A stretch of DNA of 13,930 nucleotides. Origin: JANMZR01 sp040385875. GTDB lineage: Bacteria; Bacteroidota; Bacteroidia; Cytophagales; Spirosomataceae. The translations under genes and the position numbers were made by a program. How positions within the stretch are numbered: position 1 is the first letter of the stretch; each line of letters opens with the position of its first letter. The stretch covers positions 1 to 13,930 of the forward strand of contig JAZKGO010000014.1 in the NCBI GenBank assembly GCA_040385875.1, in the 5' to 3' direction. The notes under the pieces were generated by a model. That model did not search any database. It had not been told where the DNA came from and saw only the letters and a list, made by a program, of their open reading frames with translations. Below, one piece after another: positions 1 through 6,930 of this stretch.

Positions 1-230
1 TCGTGATTTTAAAACAGGGAGGCAATGGGCTTCAAAAATATTGTTCTTACAAGTTGAAAGACTGTATAATTTCGTCAATAAAAAACATTGATGAAAGTAT
101 TGAGCAAATCGAAATATTACCTACTCGGTTTTATATTGAATACCGGCCGCAGCTTGAGACAGGTGCATTCGGCCCTTATATAAGTTATGGGTGGAACTAC
201 AATACAAATTCCTCTTGGAATGGCTTGTAA
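1..230 (+). CDS. 3' end of an unrecognised protein (partial, starts before the window)
   Basis: An open frame runs from the window edge to a TAA at 228-230. About 75 residues are visible and probably form the C-terminus of a longer protein whose start lies upstream. A GTG at position 3 could serve as a start but nothing supports it. The visible part is charged in the middle (stretch KNIDESIEQIEILP) and ends in an aromatic, Asn-rich tail (YISYGWNYNTNSSWNGL), with no membrane segment and no motif I can assign. Codon use looks like real coding sequence and resembles the neighbours. The stop lies 26 nt before the start of the FG-GAP gene on the same strand, so the two could be co-transcribed. The function is unknown, and it might also be a chance frame. 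Confidence 0.4.
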   Translation, partial: VILKQGGNGLQKYCSYKLKDCIISSIKNIDESIEQIEILPTRFYIEYRPQLETGAFGPYISYGWNYNTNSSWNGL

Positions 231-256
231 ATAATAGAAAGTATAAAATTTCGATT

Positions 257-1387
257 ATGAAAACAATACTAATCTCCCTAATATTCTTTCAGATTGGATT
301 GGGACAAAAGCCCAACTTTGAAGCACAATCTATTGATATTCAAGTAAGTATAGGCTACGGAATAGCCATTGGCGATGTCGATGGCGATAAAAAGCCTGAC
401 ATTCTTTTGGCAGATCAAAAGCAATTTGTTTGGTACAGAAATGGCGATTGGAAACGATTTGTGATGATTGAAAACCTCACTGAACGTGACAATGTATGTA
501 TTGCCGCTCGTGACATTGATGGTGATGGCAAAGTGGAAGTGGCCGTTGGAGCTAATTGGAATCCTTCTGAGACAAATGATCTCAATAAATCAGGATCAGT
601 TCATTATTTGATTGCTCCAAAAGATCCCACTCAAAAATGGGATGCCGTGAAATTACATCATGAAGTAACCATTCATCGCTTGAAATGGATAAAAGTTGCG
701 AAAAACAGATTCCAGTTAATTGTAGTACCCTTGCACGGATTAGGCAATAAAAACGGAGTGGGTAAAGGAGTAAATATTTGGGCTTACGAGGTGCCCAAAA
801 AACCTCAAAATGAATGGAAAAGAACCTTGGTGGATTCCTCAATGCATATGACGCATAATTTTGAAATTGTAGAAGGGAATGTCCCAAAACTTGCAATTGG
901 AGGTAAAGAAGGAATTAATGTATTTGAATTGAATCAAAACAAATGGAGTAAAACCCAACATTTAGTGGATAATCCCACAGGTGAAATAAAATTGGGGAAC
1001 GTAGACAATGCTATCATTTCATTTTCACCTACAATAGTTAGCCCGATGCATGGTAATAAGCTCGTTACTTTTGATAAAAATAGAAAAGAGCAACTATTAA
1101 CGGACAATCTTAATCAAGGTCATGCACTAGCCGTTGCAGATTTTTTAGGAAATGGCCGTAAACAAATAGTGGTAGGCTGGCGGGAGCCCAATAAAGATAA
1201 AAAGGTAGGCATAAAAATGTTTTCACAAAATACAATGAATTCTGACTGGGATGAATTTATAATTGACGATAATCAAATGGCATGTGAAGACATGCAAGTT
1301 GCCGACCTAAACGGTGATGGAAAATTGGACATAATTGCCTCAGGCAGAGCCACTAAGAATTTAGTGATTTATTGGAATAAGAATTGA
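257..1387 (+). CDS. Exported FG-GAP/VCBS-repeat beta-propeller protein
   Basis: This 376-residue protein is probably a secreted or periplasmic beta-propeller. The start is placed at 257 because the residues that follow form a typical signal peptide (MKTILISLIFFQIGLGQ, cleavage near residue 16-17). An earlier in-frame ATG at 191 would put 22 polar residues in front of it and would overlap the preceding frame. Calcium-binding-type DxDGDxxxD loops of FG-GAP/VCBS blades are visible at residues 40-48, 86-94 and 350-358, and a degenerate one lies near 284-290 (ADFLGNG). Several histidines sit in blade-connecting positions: H134, H135, H140, H160, H177, H180, H255 and H279. This spread resembles the propeller of aldos-2-ulose dehydratase-type proteins, where histidines and a metal act on oxidised sugars, but that resemblance is from memory and tentative. 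The safe call is an FG-GAP repeat protein of unknown substrate. A composite repeat starts 5 nt after the stop. Confidence 0.8.
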   Translation: MKTILISLIFFQIGLGQKPNFEAQSIDIQVSIGYGIAIGDVDGDKKPDILLADQKQFVWYRNGDWKRFVMIENLTERDNVCIAARDIDGDGKVEVAVGANWNPSETNDLNKSGSVHYLIAPKDPTQKWDAVKLHHEVTIHRLKWIKVAKNRFQLIVVPLHGLGNKNGVGKGVNIWAYEVPKKPQNEWKRTLVDSSMHMTHNFEIVEGNVPKLAIGGKEGINVFELNQNKWSKTQHLVDNPTGEIKLGNVDNAIISFSPTIVSPMHGNKLVTFDKNRKEQLLTDNLNQGHALAVADFLGNGRKQIVVGWREPNKDKKVGIKMFSQNTMNSDWDEFIIDDNQMACEDMQVADLNGDGKLDIIASGRATKNLVIYWNKN

Positions 1388-1392
1388 AAAAT

Positions 1393-1471
1393 GTCTGAAT
1401 TAGGATTTTCAGGATTTACTGATTTTCAAGATTACACATTAAATCCTTAAATAATGCAAATCTTGGTTCAT
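1393..1471. repeat. Long imperfect inverted repeat, first copy (GTCTGAAT...TTGGTTCA family)
   Basis: The left arm begins GTCTGAATTAGGATTTTC at 1393. The right arm ends AAATCTTGGTTCA at 1459-1471 and is its imperfect reverse complement. A related pair of arms lies at 4176-4298, also directly after a coding region, so this is a dispersed repeat family. Repeats built on a GTCTGAATCAGGATTTACAG-like core occur between genes in many Bacteroidetes genomes, from general recollection. It starts 5 nt after the stop of the FG-GAP gene and could act as its transcript end, but there is no U-tract. Confidence 0.65.
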
Positions 1472-1478
1472 GCAATTT

Positions 1479-1521
1479 AGATTTCTCGCCAGCCTACTAC
1501 GTGGCGACTCGAAATGACAAA
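1479..1521 (+). repeat. Short interspersed repeat, copy A (AGATTTCTC...CGAAATGACAAA)
   Basis: The conserved ends are AGATTTCTCGCCAGCC on the left and GGCGACTCGAAATGACAAA on the right, with a short variable centre (TACTACGT). The inner GCC/GGC can pair to make a small hairpin. Three further copies lie at 4304-4346, 4362-4407 (inverted) and 4428-4482. As at the second locus, it follows the long inverted repeat at once, so the two parts travel as one composite unit. No coding function is seen here. Confidence 0.75.
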
Positions 1522-1616
1522 CGCAGAAAAAAAACCAACCCCATTATCTCCAAATATATCTTCATTTTGTAAATTGCTAAACATTTACAAGCCAACTTAT
1601 TAACATGCTAATCTCC

Positions 1617-4169
1617 ATGAAAAAAATTTTACTATTCTCATTATTTTTCACTAGTTTTTTAGTAAAGGCACAAATTGCATCCTACAATGATGCCGCCCAA
1701 AATACTTTCAATGGCATAGGAGGCTACTCATTTTCACAAGTTTTTTTTACAGGTGGTGTGCAGGGCAATCCATATGAGGTTTCGGGACCTTCGCCACAAA
1801 ATGATTTCAATTTTACTGCTTCAGCCGAAGGAGGAATTCAAAATGTATATACTTATATTTCAACTCAAAATGTGAATAAAAGCATTTTGTTTGAATTTAA
1901 GGGAAATAATGTAAAAAAATTTGGCTGTAGGGCTACTGCAATAAATATTCCCACTGGGCAAGCTACAAATGAAGTAATTATTTTCCAAGCAAATACAAAT
2001 TTGGGCGGTATCGTTGCTGAAACTGTCTCCTCAACAGGGTTTGTGGGCTTTAATGTAACCGGTGGTGAAAACGTATATATTGTTTCAGTTTCAGCCAGAT
2101 TCCAAAGCCCAAGTACCAATTCTATTGGTATCAACAACATAATAGTTGGCGATAATACACCGCAAAATGTAGCCCTCAATTTTGATGGCGTTGATGATTA
2201 TGTTTCGATACCCAGTACCGTTGGCAATTTTACTACCAATCAAGATTTTACAGTTGAGTGTTGGGTAAAACCCGACGCTATGCAAACAACTCAAAGCGGT
2301 CAAAATCCAGACGAAAACGATATTGTCGGTAAATGGGCTGGGCTTGGAGCAGGAGCTAACAACAATTATCCATTCGTAATCAGGTATTTGAACCAAACCC
2401 GAAGTACTGTTTCTGAAAGAGGTAAAATATTGGTAGGGCAATGGGACGGTACAACTTTTACTACCTTAATCTCAACAACTGCCGTAAACGATGGTAAGTG
2501 GCATCATGTGGCTTTTGTGAGAGAAAGTGGCACTTTTAAGCTTTATATCAATGGAAATTTGGAGGGTTCGGTTGCCGATAATGTAAATAATGCCACTAAC
2601 AACACAACCCCTTTACAGTTTGGCAGGCGAGGCAATAATGAAAGTTATTTCAAAGGCGAAATTGACGAAGTACGCATTTGGAACATTGCCAAAACGCAAC
2701 CCGAAATTCAAACAAATAGGTTTTGTAAAGACCCCGATTCAAACTTTATGGCTGCCTCATACAATGCCAGTAATGGCGTTCCGCATGGTAATAATGCCCT
2801 CATTACACAATTACAAGATATAATAGGTGGTAATAACGCCACACTCAACAACTTTGCCAAAACAGGCGATGTCTCCAATTTTGTAACGGGGCAGGTGAAA
2901 TATGTGAATCCAGCTTCTGAAGTATTTCAAGATGGTAGTTCGTGGGAAAGGGGCTTTTGGTATCTGCAGGATGCCCTTTCTTCCAATACATGTAATGATC
3001 TTTTCGATGTATATGTATCACGAGGTGTTTTTAAACCATCTAACAGTGCTGATATCAATGCTTCATTCAAGATTCAATCGGGTCAGAAAATTTATGGTGG
3101 TTTCTTGACCAATGAAAAAAGCATCAACCAACGCAATTTGGCTTTGATTCAAACAACCAACGAAACTACCCTTTCAGGAGATTTGAATGGTAATGATACC
3201 CAATTTGTTTTTACCACAAATCGAGGTGATAATTCTATTTATCCTGTAAATATTATTGGCAATAATGTTGTTTTTGATGGCTTTACGGTCAGTGGGTCAA
3301 TTAATTTTGGAGCTGGTATTCAAACTTATGGTACAAACGCCACTATTAAGAACTGTAGAATCATTGATAATACAAATTTTGGTTTGAATATTAATGGAGG
3401 CAATGCTACTATTGCTAATTGCTCAATGATGGGTAATGAGAGTATTGGTATTTTAATTTCAAATTCAACAGCAATCATTAAAGAATGCCTTATTGCCAAT
3501 AATGGTTTACATGGGATTGATATTTTTGTATCTAATGGTACTCGACAAACAACCATTACCAATAGTACCATAGCCTCCAATTCAAATTATGGAATTAACG
3601 TTTTTACGTCAGGCGGTACAACAACCAACACCCTAAAAAATAGCCTAATTTATGGCAATGCTTCTGGTGGAATATCAACAGGTGGTGGTGGCACAATAAA
3701 CAATACTATCACATATAGTTTGGTGCAGGGTGTAACAACGGGTACTGGCAATTTGAATGGCAATGCGGTTAATCCTCAGTTTGTAAGTGCTGTGGCAAGT
3801 GGTACAATAAATGACTTGGGAAATTACCGCCTAAAAGATTCCTCCCCCTGCATCAACGTAGGCGATGATGTTGGCGTATCTCCGCTTGATTTGGATAGAA
3901 ATACAAGACCAAAAGGTGGCAAAACCGATATGGGCGCCTATGAAAGTAATATCAATATGAACGAAATCATCAGCATTGCTACTGGCAATTGGGAGAGTAA
4001 TACTACTTGGAATTTGAATAGAATTCCGCTGGCTACGGATAAGGTAATATTAAATACTCCATTTTCTGTTACCGTAACCACCAACACCGCCAAAGCAAAA
4101 ATTGTGGAACAGAAACCTAGTAGCGATTTGAAGTTTAATAGTGGGGGGAGCTTGGAGTTGAATCAGTAG
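1617..4169 (+). CDS. Large exported LamG-domain and right-handed beta-helix protein
   Basis: This 850-residue surface or secreted protein is probably a carbohydrate-binding or adhesive structural protein. The start at 1617 gives a compact signal peptide (MKKILLFSLFFTSFLVKAQ); an in-frame ATG at 1605 adds only four residues and cannot be excluded. Domains in order are: a beta-rich N-terminal region (about 20-180); a LamG/concanavalin-like domain (about 185-370), with the hallmarks NFDGVDDYV, FTVECWVKP, GKWHHVAFV and GEIDEVRIWN; a linker; and a right-handed parallel beta-helix (about 430-705) of short Asn-rich turns such as IKNCRIIDN and ITNSTIASNS. The helix ends in a 'choice-of-anchor Q'-like block (NPQF...YRLKDSSPCINVGDD...DMGAYE, about 718-776). 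A G8-like tail (GNWESNTTWNLNRIP, about 790-850) follows. No type IX secretion C-terminal sorting domain is seen, which is unusual for this architecture. A repeat starts 7 nt after the stop. Confidence 0.85.
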   Translation: MKKILLFSLFFTSFLVKAQIASYNDAAQNTFNGIGGYSFSQVFFTGGVQGNPYEVSGPSPQNDFNFTASAEGGIQNVYTYISTQNVNKSILFEFKGNNVKKFGCRATAINIPTGQATNEVIIFQANTNLGGIVAETVSSTGFVGFNVTGGENVYIVSVSARFQSPSTNSIGINNIIVGDNTPQNVALNFDGVDDYVSIPSTVGNFTTNQDFTVECWVKPDAMQTTQSGQNPDENDIVGKWAGLGAGANNNYPFVIRYLNQTRSTVSERGKILVGQWDGTTFTTLISTTAVNDGKWHHVAFVRESGTFKLYINGNLEGSVADNVNNATNNTTPLQFGRRGNNESYFKGEIDEVRIWNIAKTQPEIQTNRFCKDPDSNFMAASYNASNGVPHGNNALITQLQDIIGGNNATLNNFAKTGDVSNFVTGQVKYVNPASEVFQDGSSWERGFWYLQDALSSNTCNDLFDVYVSRGVFKPSNSADINASFKIQSGQKIYGGFLTNEKSINQRNLALIQTTNETTLSGDLNGNDTQFVFTTNRGDNSIYPVNIIGNNVVFDGFTVSGSINFGAGIQTYGTNATIKNCRIIDNTNFGLNINGGNATIANCSMMGNESIGILISNSTAIIKECLIANNGLHGIDIFVSNGTRQTTITNSTIASNSNYGINVFTSGGTTTNTLKNSLIYGNASGGISTGGGGTINNTITYSLVQGVTTGTGNLNGNAVNPQFVSAVASGTINDLGNYRLKDSSPCINVGDDVGVSPLDLDRNTRPKGGKTDMGAYESNINMNEIISIATGNWESNTTWNLNRIPLATDKVILNTPFSVTVTTNTAKAKIVEQKPSSDLKFNSGGSLELNQ

Positions 4170-4175
4170 AAAAAC

Positions 4176-4298
4176 GTCAGAATCAGGATTTACAGGATTT
4201 TAGGATTAAAATGATTTTTTTACACTACTCCATAGCAGGTCTCCTGATAAAACATATAATCATGAAAATCCTCAAATCTTAAAAATCTTGGTTCAGAC
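4176..4298. repeat. Long imperfect inverted repeat, second copy
   Basis: The left arm at 4176-4207 begins GTCAGAATCAGGATTTACAG. The right arm at 4267-4298 ends AAATCTTGGTTCAGAC and is its imperfect reverse complement over about 32 nt. The spacer of about 59 nt between the arms has no recognisable content. The arms match those at 1393-1471 in sequence and order. The element begins 6 nt after the stop of the LamG/beta-helix gene. Confidence 0.7.
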
Positions 4299-4303
4299 AA
4301 TTA

Positions 4304-4346
4304 GGATTTCTCACCAGCCTACTTCGTGTCTGCTCGAAATGACAAA
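4304..4346 (+). repeat. Short interspersed repeat, copy B
   Basis: It has the same ends as copy A: GGATTTCTCACCAGCC on the left and CTCGAAATGACAAA on the right, with a different centre (TACTTCGTGTCTG). The centre has lost most of the pairing seen in copies A and D. It directly follows the long inverted repeat, as copy A does. Confidence 0.75.
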
Positions 4347-4361
4347 GTGGTGGGCTCCCCT

Positions 4362-4407
4362 TTTGTCATTTCGACTCGCCCGCTTTAGCTGGGCTGAGGA
4401 GAAATCT
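4362..4407 (-). repeat. Short interspersed repeat, copy C (inverted)
   Basis: On the plus strand this reads TTTGTCATTTCGACTCGCCC, then CTTTAGCTGGGCTG, then AGGAGAAATCT. Its reverse complement carries the same ends as copies A, B and D. It lies head-to-head with copy B 15 nt away, so B and C could also fold on each other into a large hairpin. Confidence 0.75.
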
Positions 4408-4427
4408 AATTCTGCGTAAAAAAACAA

Positions 4428-4482
4428 GATTTCTCACCAGCCATCCCGACGGAAATGTCGGGAGGCGGCTCGAAATGACAAA
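4428..4482 (+). repeat. Short interspersed repeat, copy D, with perfect internal hairpin
   Basis: It has ends GATTTCTCACCAGCC and GGCGGCTCGAAATGACAAA. The centre holds a perfect 7-bp hairpin (TCCCGAC at 4444-4450, loop GGAAAT, GTCGGGA at 4457-4463) that is absent from the other copies. Outer GCC/GGC pairs extend the stem. The centre differs between copies while the ends stay fixed. Confidence 0.75.
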
Positions 4483-4493
4483 TAAGGAGGCAT

Positions 4494-4532
4494 AAAAAAG
4501 GTCAAATATTTTCAAGACATTTGACCTTTTTT
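4494..4532 (-). terminator. Factor-independent terminator of the collagen-like lipoprotein gene, possibly bidirectional
   Basis: Two perfect 14-nt arms (AAAAAAGGTCAAAT at 4494-4507 and ATTTGACCTTTTTT at 4519-4532) flank an 11-nt loop. The A/T runs at the stem base give a U-tract in either direction. It lies 14 nt past the stop codon in the pre-gap copy of the lipoprotein gene's 3' end (4547-4549), so once the false gap is closed it is that gene's natural terminator. It can also stop transcripts coming from the plus strand. Confidence 0.8.
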
Positions 4533-4546
4533 AAATAAAATTTTTC

Positions 4547-4598
4547 TTAATCTTGCAAATTCAATTCTCTTTTTACCTCGTTATAGTCTTTCCAATTA
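4547..4598 (-). pseudogene. Duplicated 3' fragment of the collagen-like lipoprotein gene (assembly duplicate)
   Basis: Bases 4544-4598 are identical to 4699-4753, which hold the stop codon and last codons of the lipoprotein gene (EVKRELNLQD end). The fragment stops exactly at the run of Ns. This is best read as the overlapping end of a contig that was not merged, and not as a real second gene copy. Confidence 0.8.
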
Positions 4599-4698
4599 NN
4601 NNNNNNNNNNNNNNNNNNNNNNNNNNNNNNNNNNNNNNNNNNNNNNNNNNNNNNNNNNNNNNNNNNNNNNNNNNNNNNNNNNNNNNNNNNNNNNNNNN
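4599..4698. other. Assembly gap of exactly 100 N
   Basis: The run of 100 Ns is a conventional placeholder for a gap of unknown size. The 55 bp on its left are repeated exactly on its right, so the two contigs probably overlap and nothing is missing. Collapsing the overlap would remove 155 positions and leave one intact lipoprotein gene followed by its terminator. Confidence 0.9.
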
Positions 4699-4701
4699 TT
4701 C

Positions 4702-5316
4702 TTAATCTTGCAAATTCAATTCTCTTTTTACCTCGTTATAGTCTTTCCAATTAATGGCTTTTGCACGGCCACCGATTAAATTTAAATCTTTGATAATCAC
4801 ATATCGAAAAGCTAAACTTCCAATATCACCAGGTGCTACACCTTCCAAAAAAGGTGTGAAATCAAAATCCATAAGCCCTCCTTCAGTTGCATCAAAGATA
4901 GGTACAAAGCTAATTTGAAAAGCTCCTGCAGAATAAGGGAGTGGCAAAATATAATCAGTAGCTGTAGCTCCCTTTACATAAGCTAATACGGCACCTTTAT
5001 CCAAAACAGCTTGAGTGATGGCTTTTTCTATTAAAAATACTGAAAAAAAAGTTGAATCTGCAGTAGTATCCCAATCATTTGCTCCAACTGTTACCCATGA
5101 GCTTGTTGTTATATTACTGGCTGCCGAAGCACCATCCTTACCAGCAGGCCCTGTAGCACCGATAGCCCCCGCCGCTCCAGCAGCACCTGCTGCACCTTGT
5201 GCTCCCTGAGGGCCAGCTGGACCAGCAGGTCCCGTATCACCAGCAGGCCCCTTACAGGCAGTTGCAAAAATTGCCAAAACTAAAGTGAGTTTAAAAAAAG
5301 AAGAGAGTTTTTTCAT
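4702..5316 (-). CDS. Lipoprotein with collagen-like Gly-X-Y repeats
   Basis: This 204-residue protein has a lipoprotein signal peptide (MKKLSSFFKLTLVLAIFATAC, with Cys21 as the lipidated residue after A-T-A), so it is probably anchored in the outer membrane. A collagen-like tract follows at once: 14 uninterrupted Gly-X-Y triplets from G23 to about S64, first Pro/Ala-rich (GPAGDTGPAGPAGPQG), then Ala-rich. The remaining 140 residues form a beta-rich C-terminal domain (SSWVTVGANDWDTT..., ending EVKRELNLQD) of a kind often found after such tracts in Bacteroidetes. That domain may trimerise or cap the stalk. The role is unknown; a surface stalk or adhesin is the likely general function. The tract is more GC-rich than its surroundings. 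The gene stands alone, with a terminator after it and a candidate promoter 63-92 nt upstream of its start. Confidence 0.85.
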   Translation of the reverse strand: MKKLSSFFKLTLVLAIFATACKGPAGDTGPAGPAGPQGAQGAAGAAGAAGAIGATGPAGKDGASAASNITTSSWVTVGANDWDTTADSTFFSVFLIEKAITQAVLDKGAVLAYVKGATATDYILPLPYSAGAFQISFVPIFDATEGGLMDFDFTPFLEGVAPGDIGSLAFRYVIIKDLNLIGGRAKAINWKDYNEVKRELNLQD

Positions 5317-5378
5317 TTGTCTTTTGTTTAATTGTGAATATGAATAAAATATAACCGTGTAATAAAAAAGATGTTTTA

Positions 5379-5408
5379 CAAATTAAACTATTAAAATTCT
5401 TTTACAAA
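5379..5408 (-). promoter_or_regulatory. Candidate Bacteroidetes-type promoter of the collagen-like lipoprotein gene
   Basis: Read on the minus strand, TTTG (5405-5408) is followed after 18 nt by TTAATTTG (5379-5386). This matches 7 of 8 positions of the Bacteroidetes -7 box TAnnTTTG, at an acceptable distance from the -33 TTTG. Transcription would start near 5372, leaving a leader of about 55 nt. AT-rich DNA produces such matches by chance, so this is only a candidate. Confidence 0.4.
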
Positions 5409-5457
5409 CATTTAAGGCGAGTTTTTGAGAAAAATAAGATCGATTATTCGACGAAAT

Positions 5458-6759
5458 TTATTTCTTTAGTTGATCAATCATCCATTTTCTTTGAAAAGCT
5501 GACTGCTCTGGAAAAACCCAATGGGCTGACTCCAAAGCCAAATACTGCTGTTTAGGTGATTTAATAATATTGTATGCTGCTGATACGGAGGTAGGCGGGC
5601 ATACGTTGTCATTGTAACCAAATGAAAACAAAACTGGAACAGAAATATTTCTTGCAAAATTCAATGCGTCATAATATTGAATTGTATTCAGGTTTTCAGA
5701 GTGGCTTGGCTTTGTCCAGTCCGCTTTATTGGCAAATGGCTGTGGCCAACCTCCCGCCCTTTCAAACAAAGTTCCGGTCATGTCGCACATGGCTGGGTGC
5801 GTGATGGCGGCGGCTGTGACCCTTTTATCTAAACCTGCCGTAACAATACTCAAAGCTCCCCCTTGACTACTGCCCATCACACCCAAATTTTTGCCATCCC
5901 ACTGTGGAAGAGAGGTTAAAAAATCGTTGGCTTTTAGGCAGCCTAAAAAGACCCTTTTATAAAAATATCGGTCTCTTTCATTCAAATTATTTAAATAATA
6001 TTGGTTTAAACCGCCTGATTGCAGATCATCATAATTTTGTTGTGGCATAATTACCGAAATACCATGAATCCCGATTTCCAAAGAAATAATGCCCTCCTCA
6101 GCAAATGCTACATCACCTTGATAAGGACGAATACCTGCACCTGGTACTTTCAAAATAGCTGGATATTTTCCTTCTTTTTTAGGAATGGTTAATATACCAT
6201 AAACCCTTGCCCCCAATTTCCAATTTTGAATGGAAACATGATAGGAATTTACTTTTTCAGTACACCGTTCTGGTAATAAGGTCATTTTGGTGTCAATGGG
6301 CAATTTAGTATTTTCCTCAATTGCTTTCGACCAATAGTCTTTGAAATCAGCAGGTAAAATTACCGTGGGTTCAATTTTCTCGGGTGAAAAGGCCGCAGTA
6401 GTCCACTCCTGATAGGTTTTCCCTTCATATTCCACTTTGACTGTACAACGTAAAAAACCCGGCTTTGTGAGTGTACCCCCTTCGATTGATAGGGTACCCT
6501 CTTTTAAAATTAATTCTTGTTTATCGCTGGCTGGCATTTTTTCAGGACCCACTTCATAACTCACTTTCACATTTTGCATCAATACATTAGCCTTCAAAAC
6601 AGCTACCGAAAATCTCACAGTTTCCCCAACTGAATAAAGCCAAGTCGGTCTATCGGGAGCTACTATTATCTTGATCCATTTTTCAGAAGGAGGCGGTTGG
6701 GCATTGGATAAAGTAGAGAAGAAAAATAAAAATAAAATAATTGGTCTAGAGAAGTTCAT
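5458..6759 (-). CDS. Secreted AXE1-family carbohydrate esterase (acetylxylan esterase / cephalosporin-C deacetylase type)
   Basis: This 433-residue exported alpha/beta-hydrolase probably removes acetyl groups from sugars or polysaccharides. The start is set at 6759, where MNFSRPIILFLFFFSTLSNAQ makes a clean signal peptide; an ATG at 6804 would add 15 residues before it. Residues about 25-125 form an Ig-like beta domain, usual for Bacteroidetes members. The catalytic domain (about 130-430) is AXE1-like. It has the GSSQGG elbow at 296-301 (nucleophile Ser298), Asp384 in GYNDNVCPP and His413 in ESAHW, so the triad is complete. The family also contains the RPYQGD-type motif after strand 3, seen here at 211-216. 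No polysaccharide-utilisation genes (SusC/D) are nearby, so the substrate cannot be inferred from context. It is divergent from the DUF4394 gene, with about 170 bp between them. Confidence 0.88.
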   Translation of the reverse strand: MNFSRPIILFLFFFSTLSNAQPPPSEKWIKIIVAPDRPTWLYSVGETVRFSVAVLKANVLMQNVKVSYEVGPEKMPASDKQELILKEGTLSIEGGTLTKPGFLRCTVKVEYEGKTYQEWTTAAFSPEKIEPTVILPADFKDYWSKAIEENTKLPIDTKMTLLPERCTEKVNSYHVSIQNWKLGARVYGILTIPKKEGKYPAILKVPGAGIRPYQGDVAFAEEGIISLEIGIHGISVIMPQQNYDDLQSGGLNQYYLNNLNERDRYFYKRVFLGCLKANDFLTSLPQWDGKNLGVMGSSQGGALSIVTAGLDKRVTAAAITHPAMCDMTGTLFERAGGWPQPFANKADWTKPSHSENLNTIQYYDALNFARNISVPVLFSFGYNDNVCPPTSVSAAYNIIKSPKQQYLALESAHWVFPEQSAFQRKWMIDQLKK

Positions 6760-6930
6760 TCTGTATGTATTAAATGTTTTGAAAAAATTTTTCGAAATAT
6801 ACATGGTTTAAGTCATTTTTAGAATTTTGCCTTTGATTATATCATTCGCAAAAAAAATTAGAAGAAATAAATCCAATGAAAGCGTAAAATCGTATGTGAT
6901 TAAATTTTAAACAATTAATCAATAATTATT

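Noticed and set aside
191..256. Upstream in-frame ATG as the start of the FG-GAP protein
   Set aside because: It would place 22 polar residues ahead of a perfect signal peptide and overlap the preceding coding frame.
2091..2441. 116-residue minus-strand frame inside the LamG/beta-helix gene, with similar antisense frames at 1865-2179 and 3326-3580
   Set aside because: They overlap a large gene with clear domains and show no motif, signal peptide or neighbouring regulatory site of their own.
4304..4482. Possible CRISPR array from repeated modules
   Set aside because: The copies differ in orientation and length, the units are not evenly spaced, and the variable parts lie inside the modules instead of between them.
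5015..5209. Pro/Ala-rich plus-strand frame opposite the collagen-like tract
   Set aside because: Its Ala/Pro repeats are the direct antisense image of the Gly-X-Y codons, and the lipoprotein frame has a signal peptide and a full domain.
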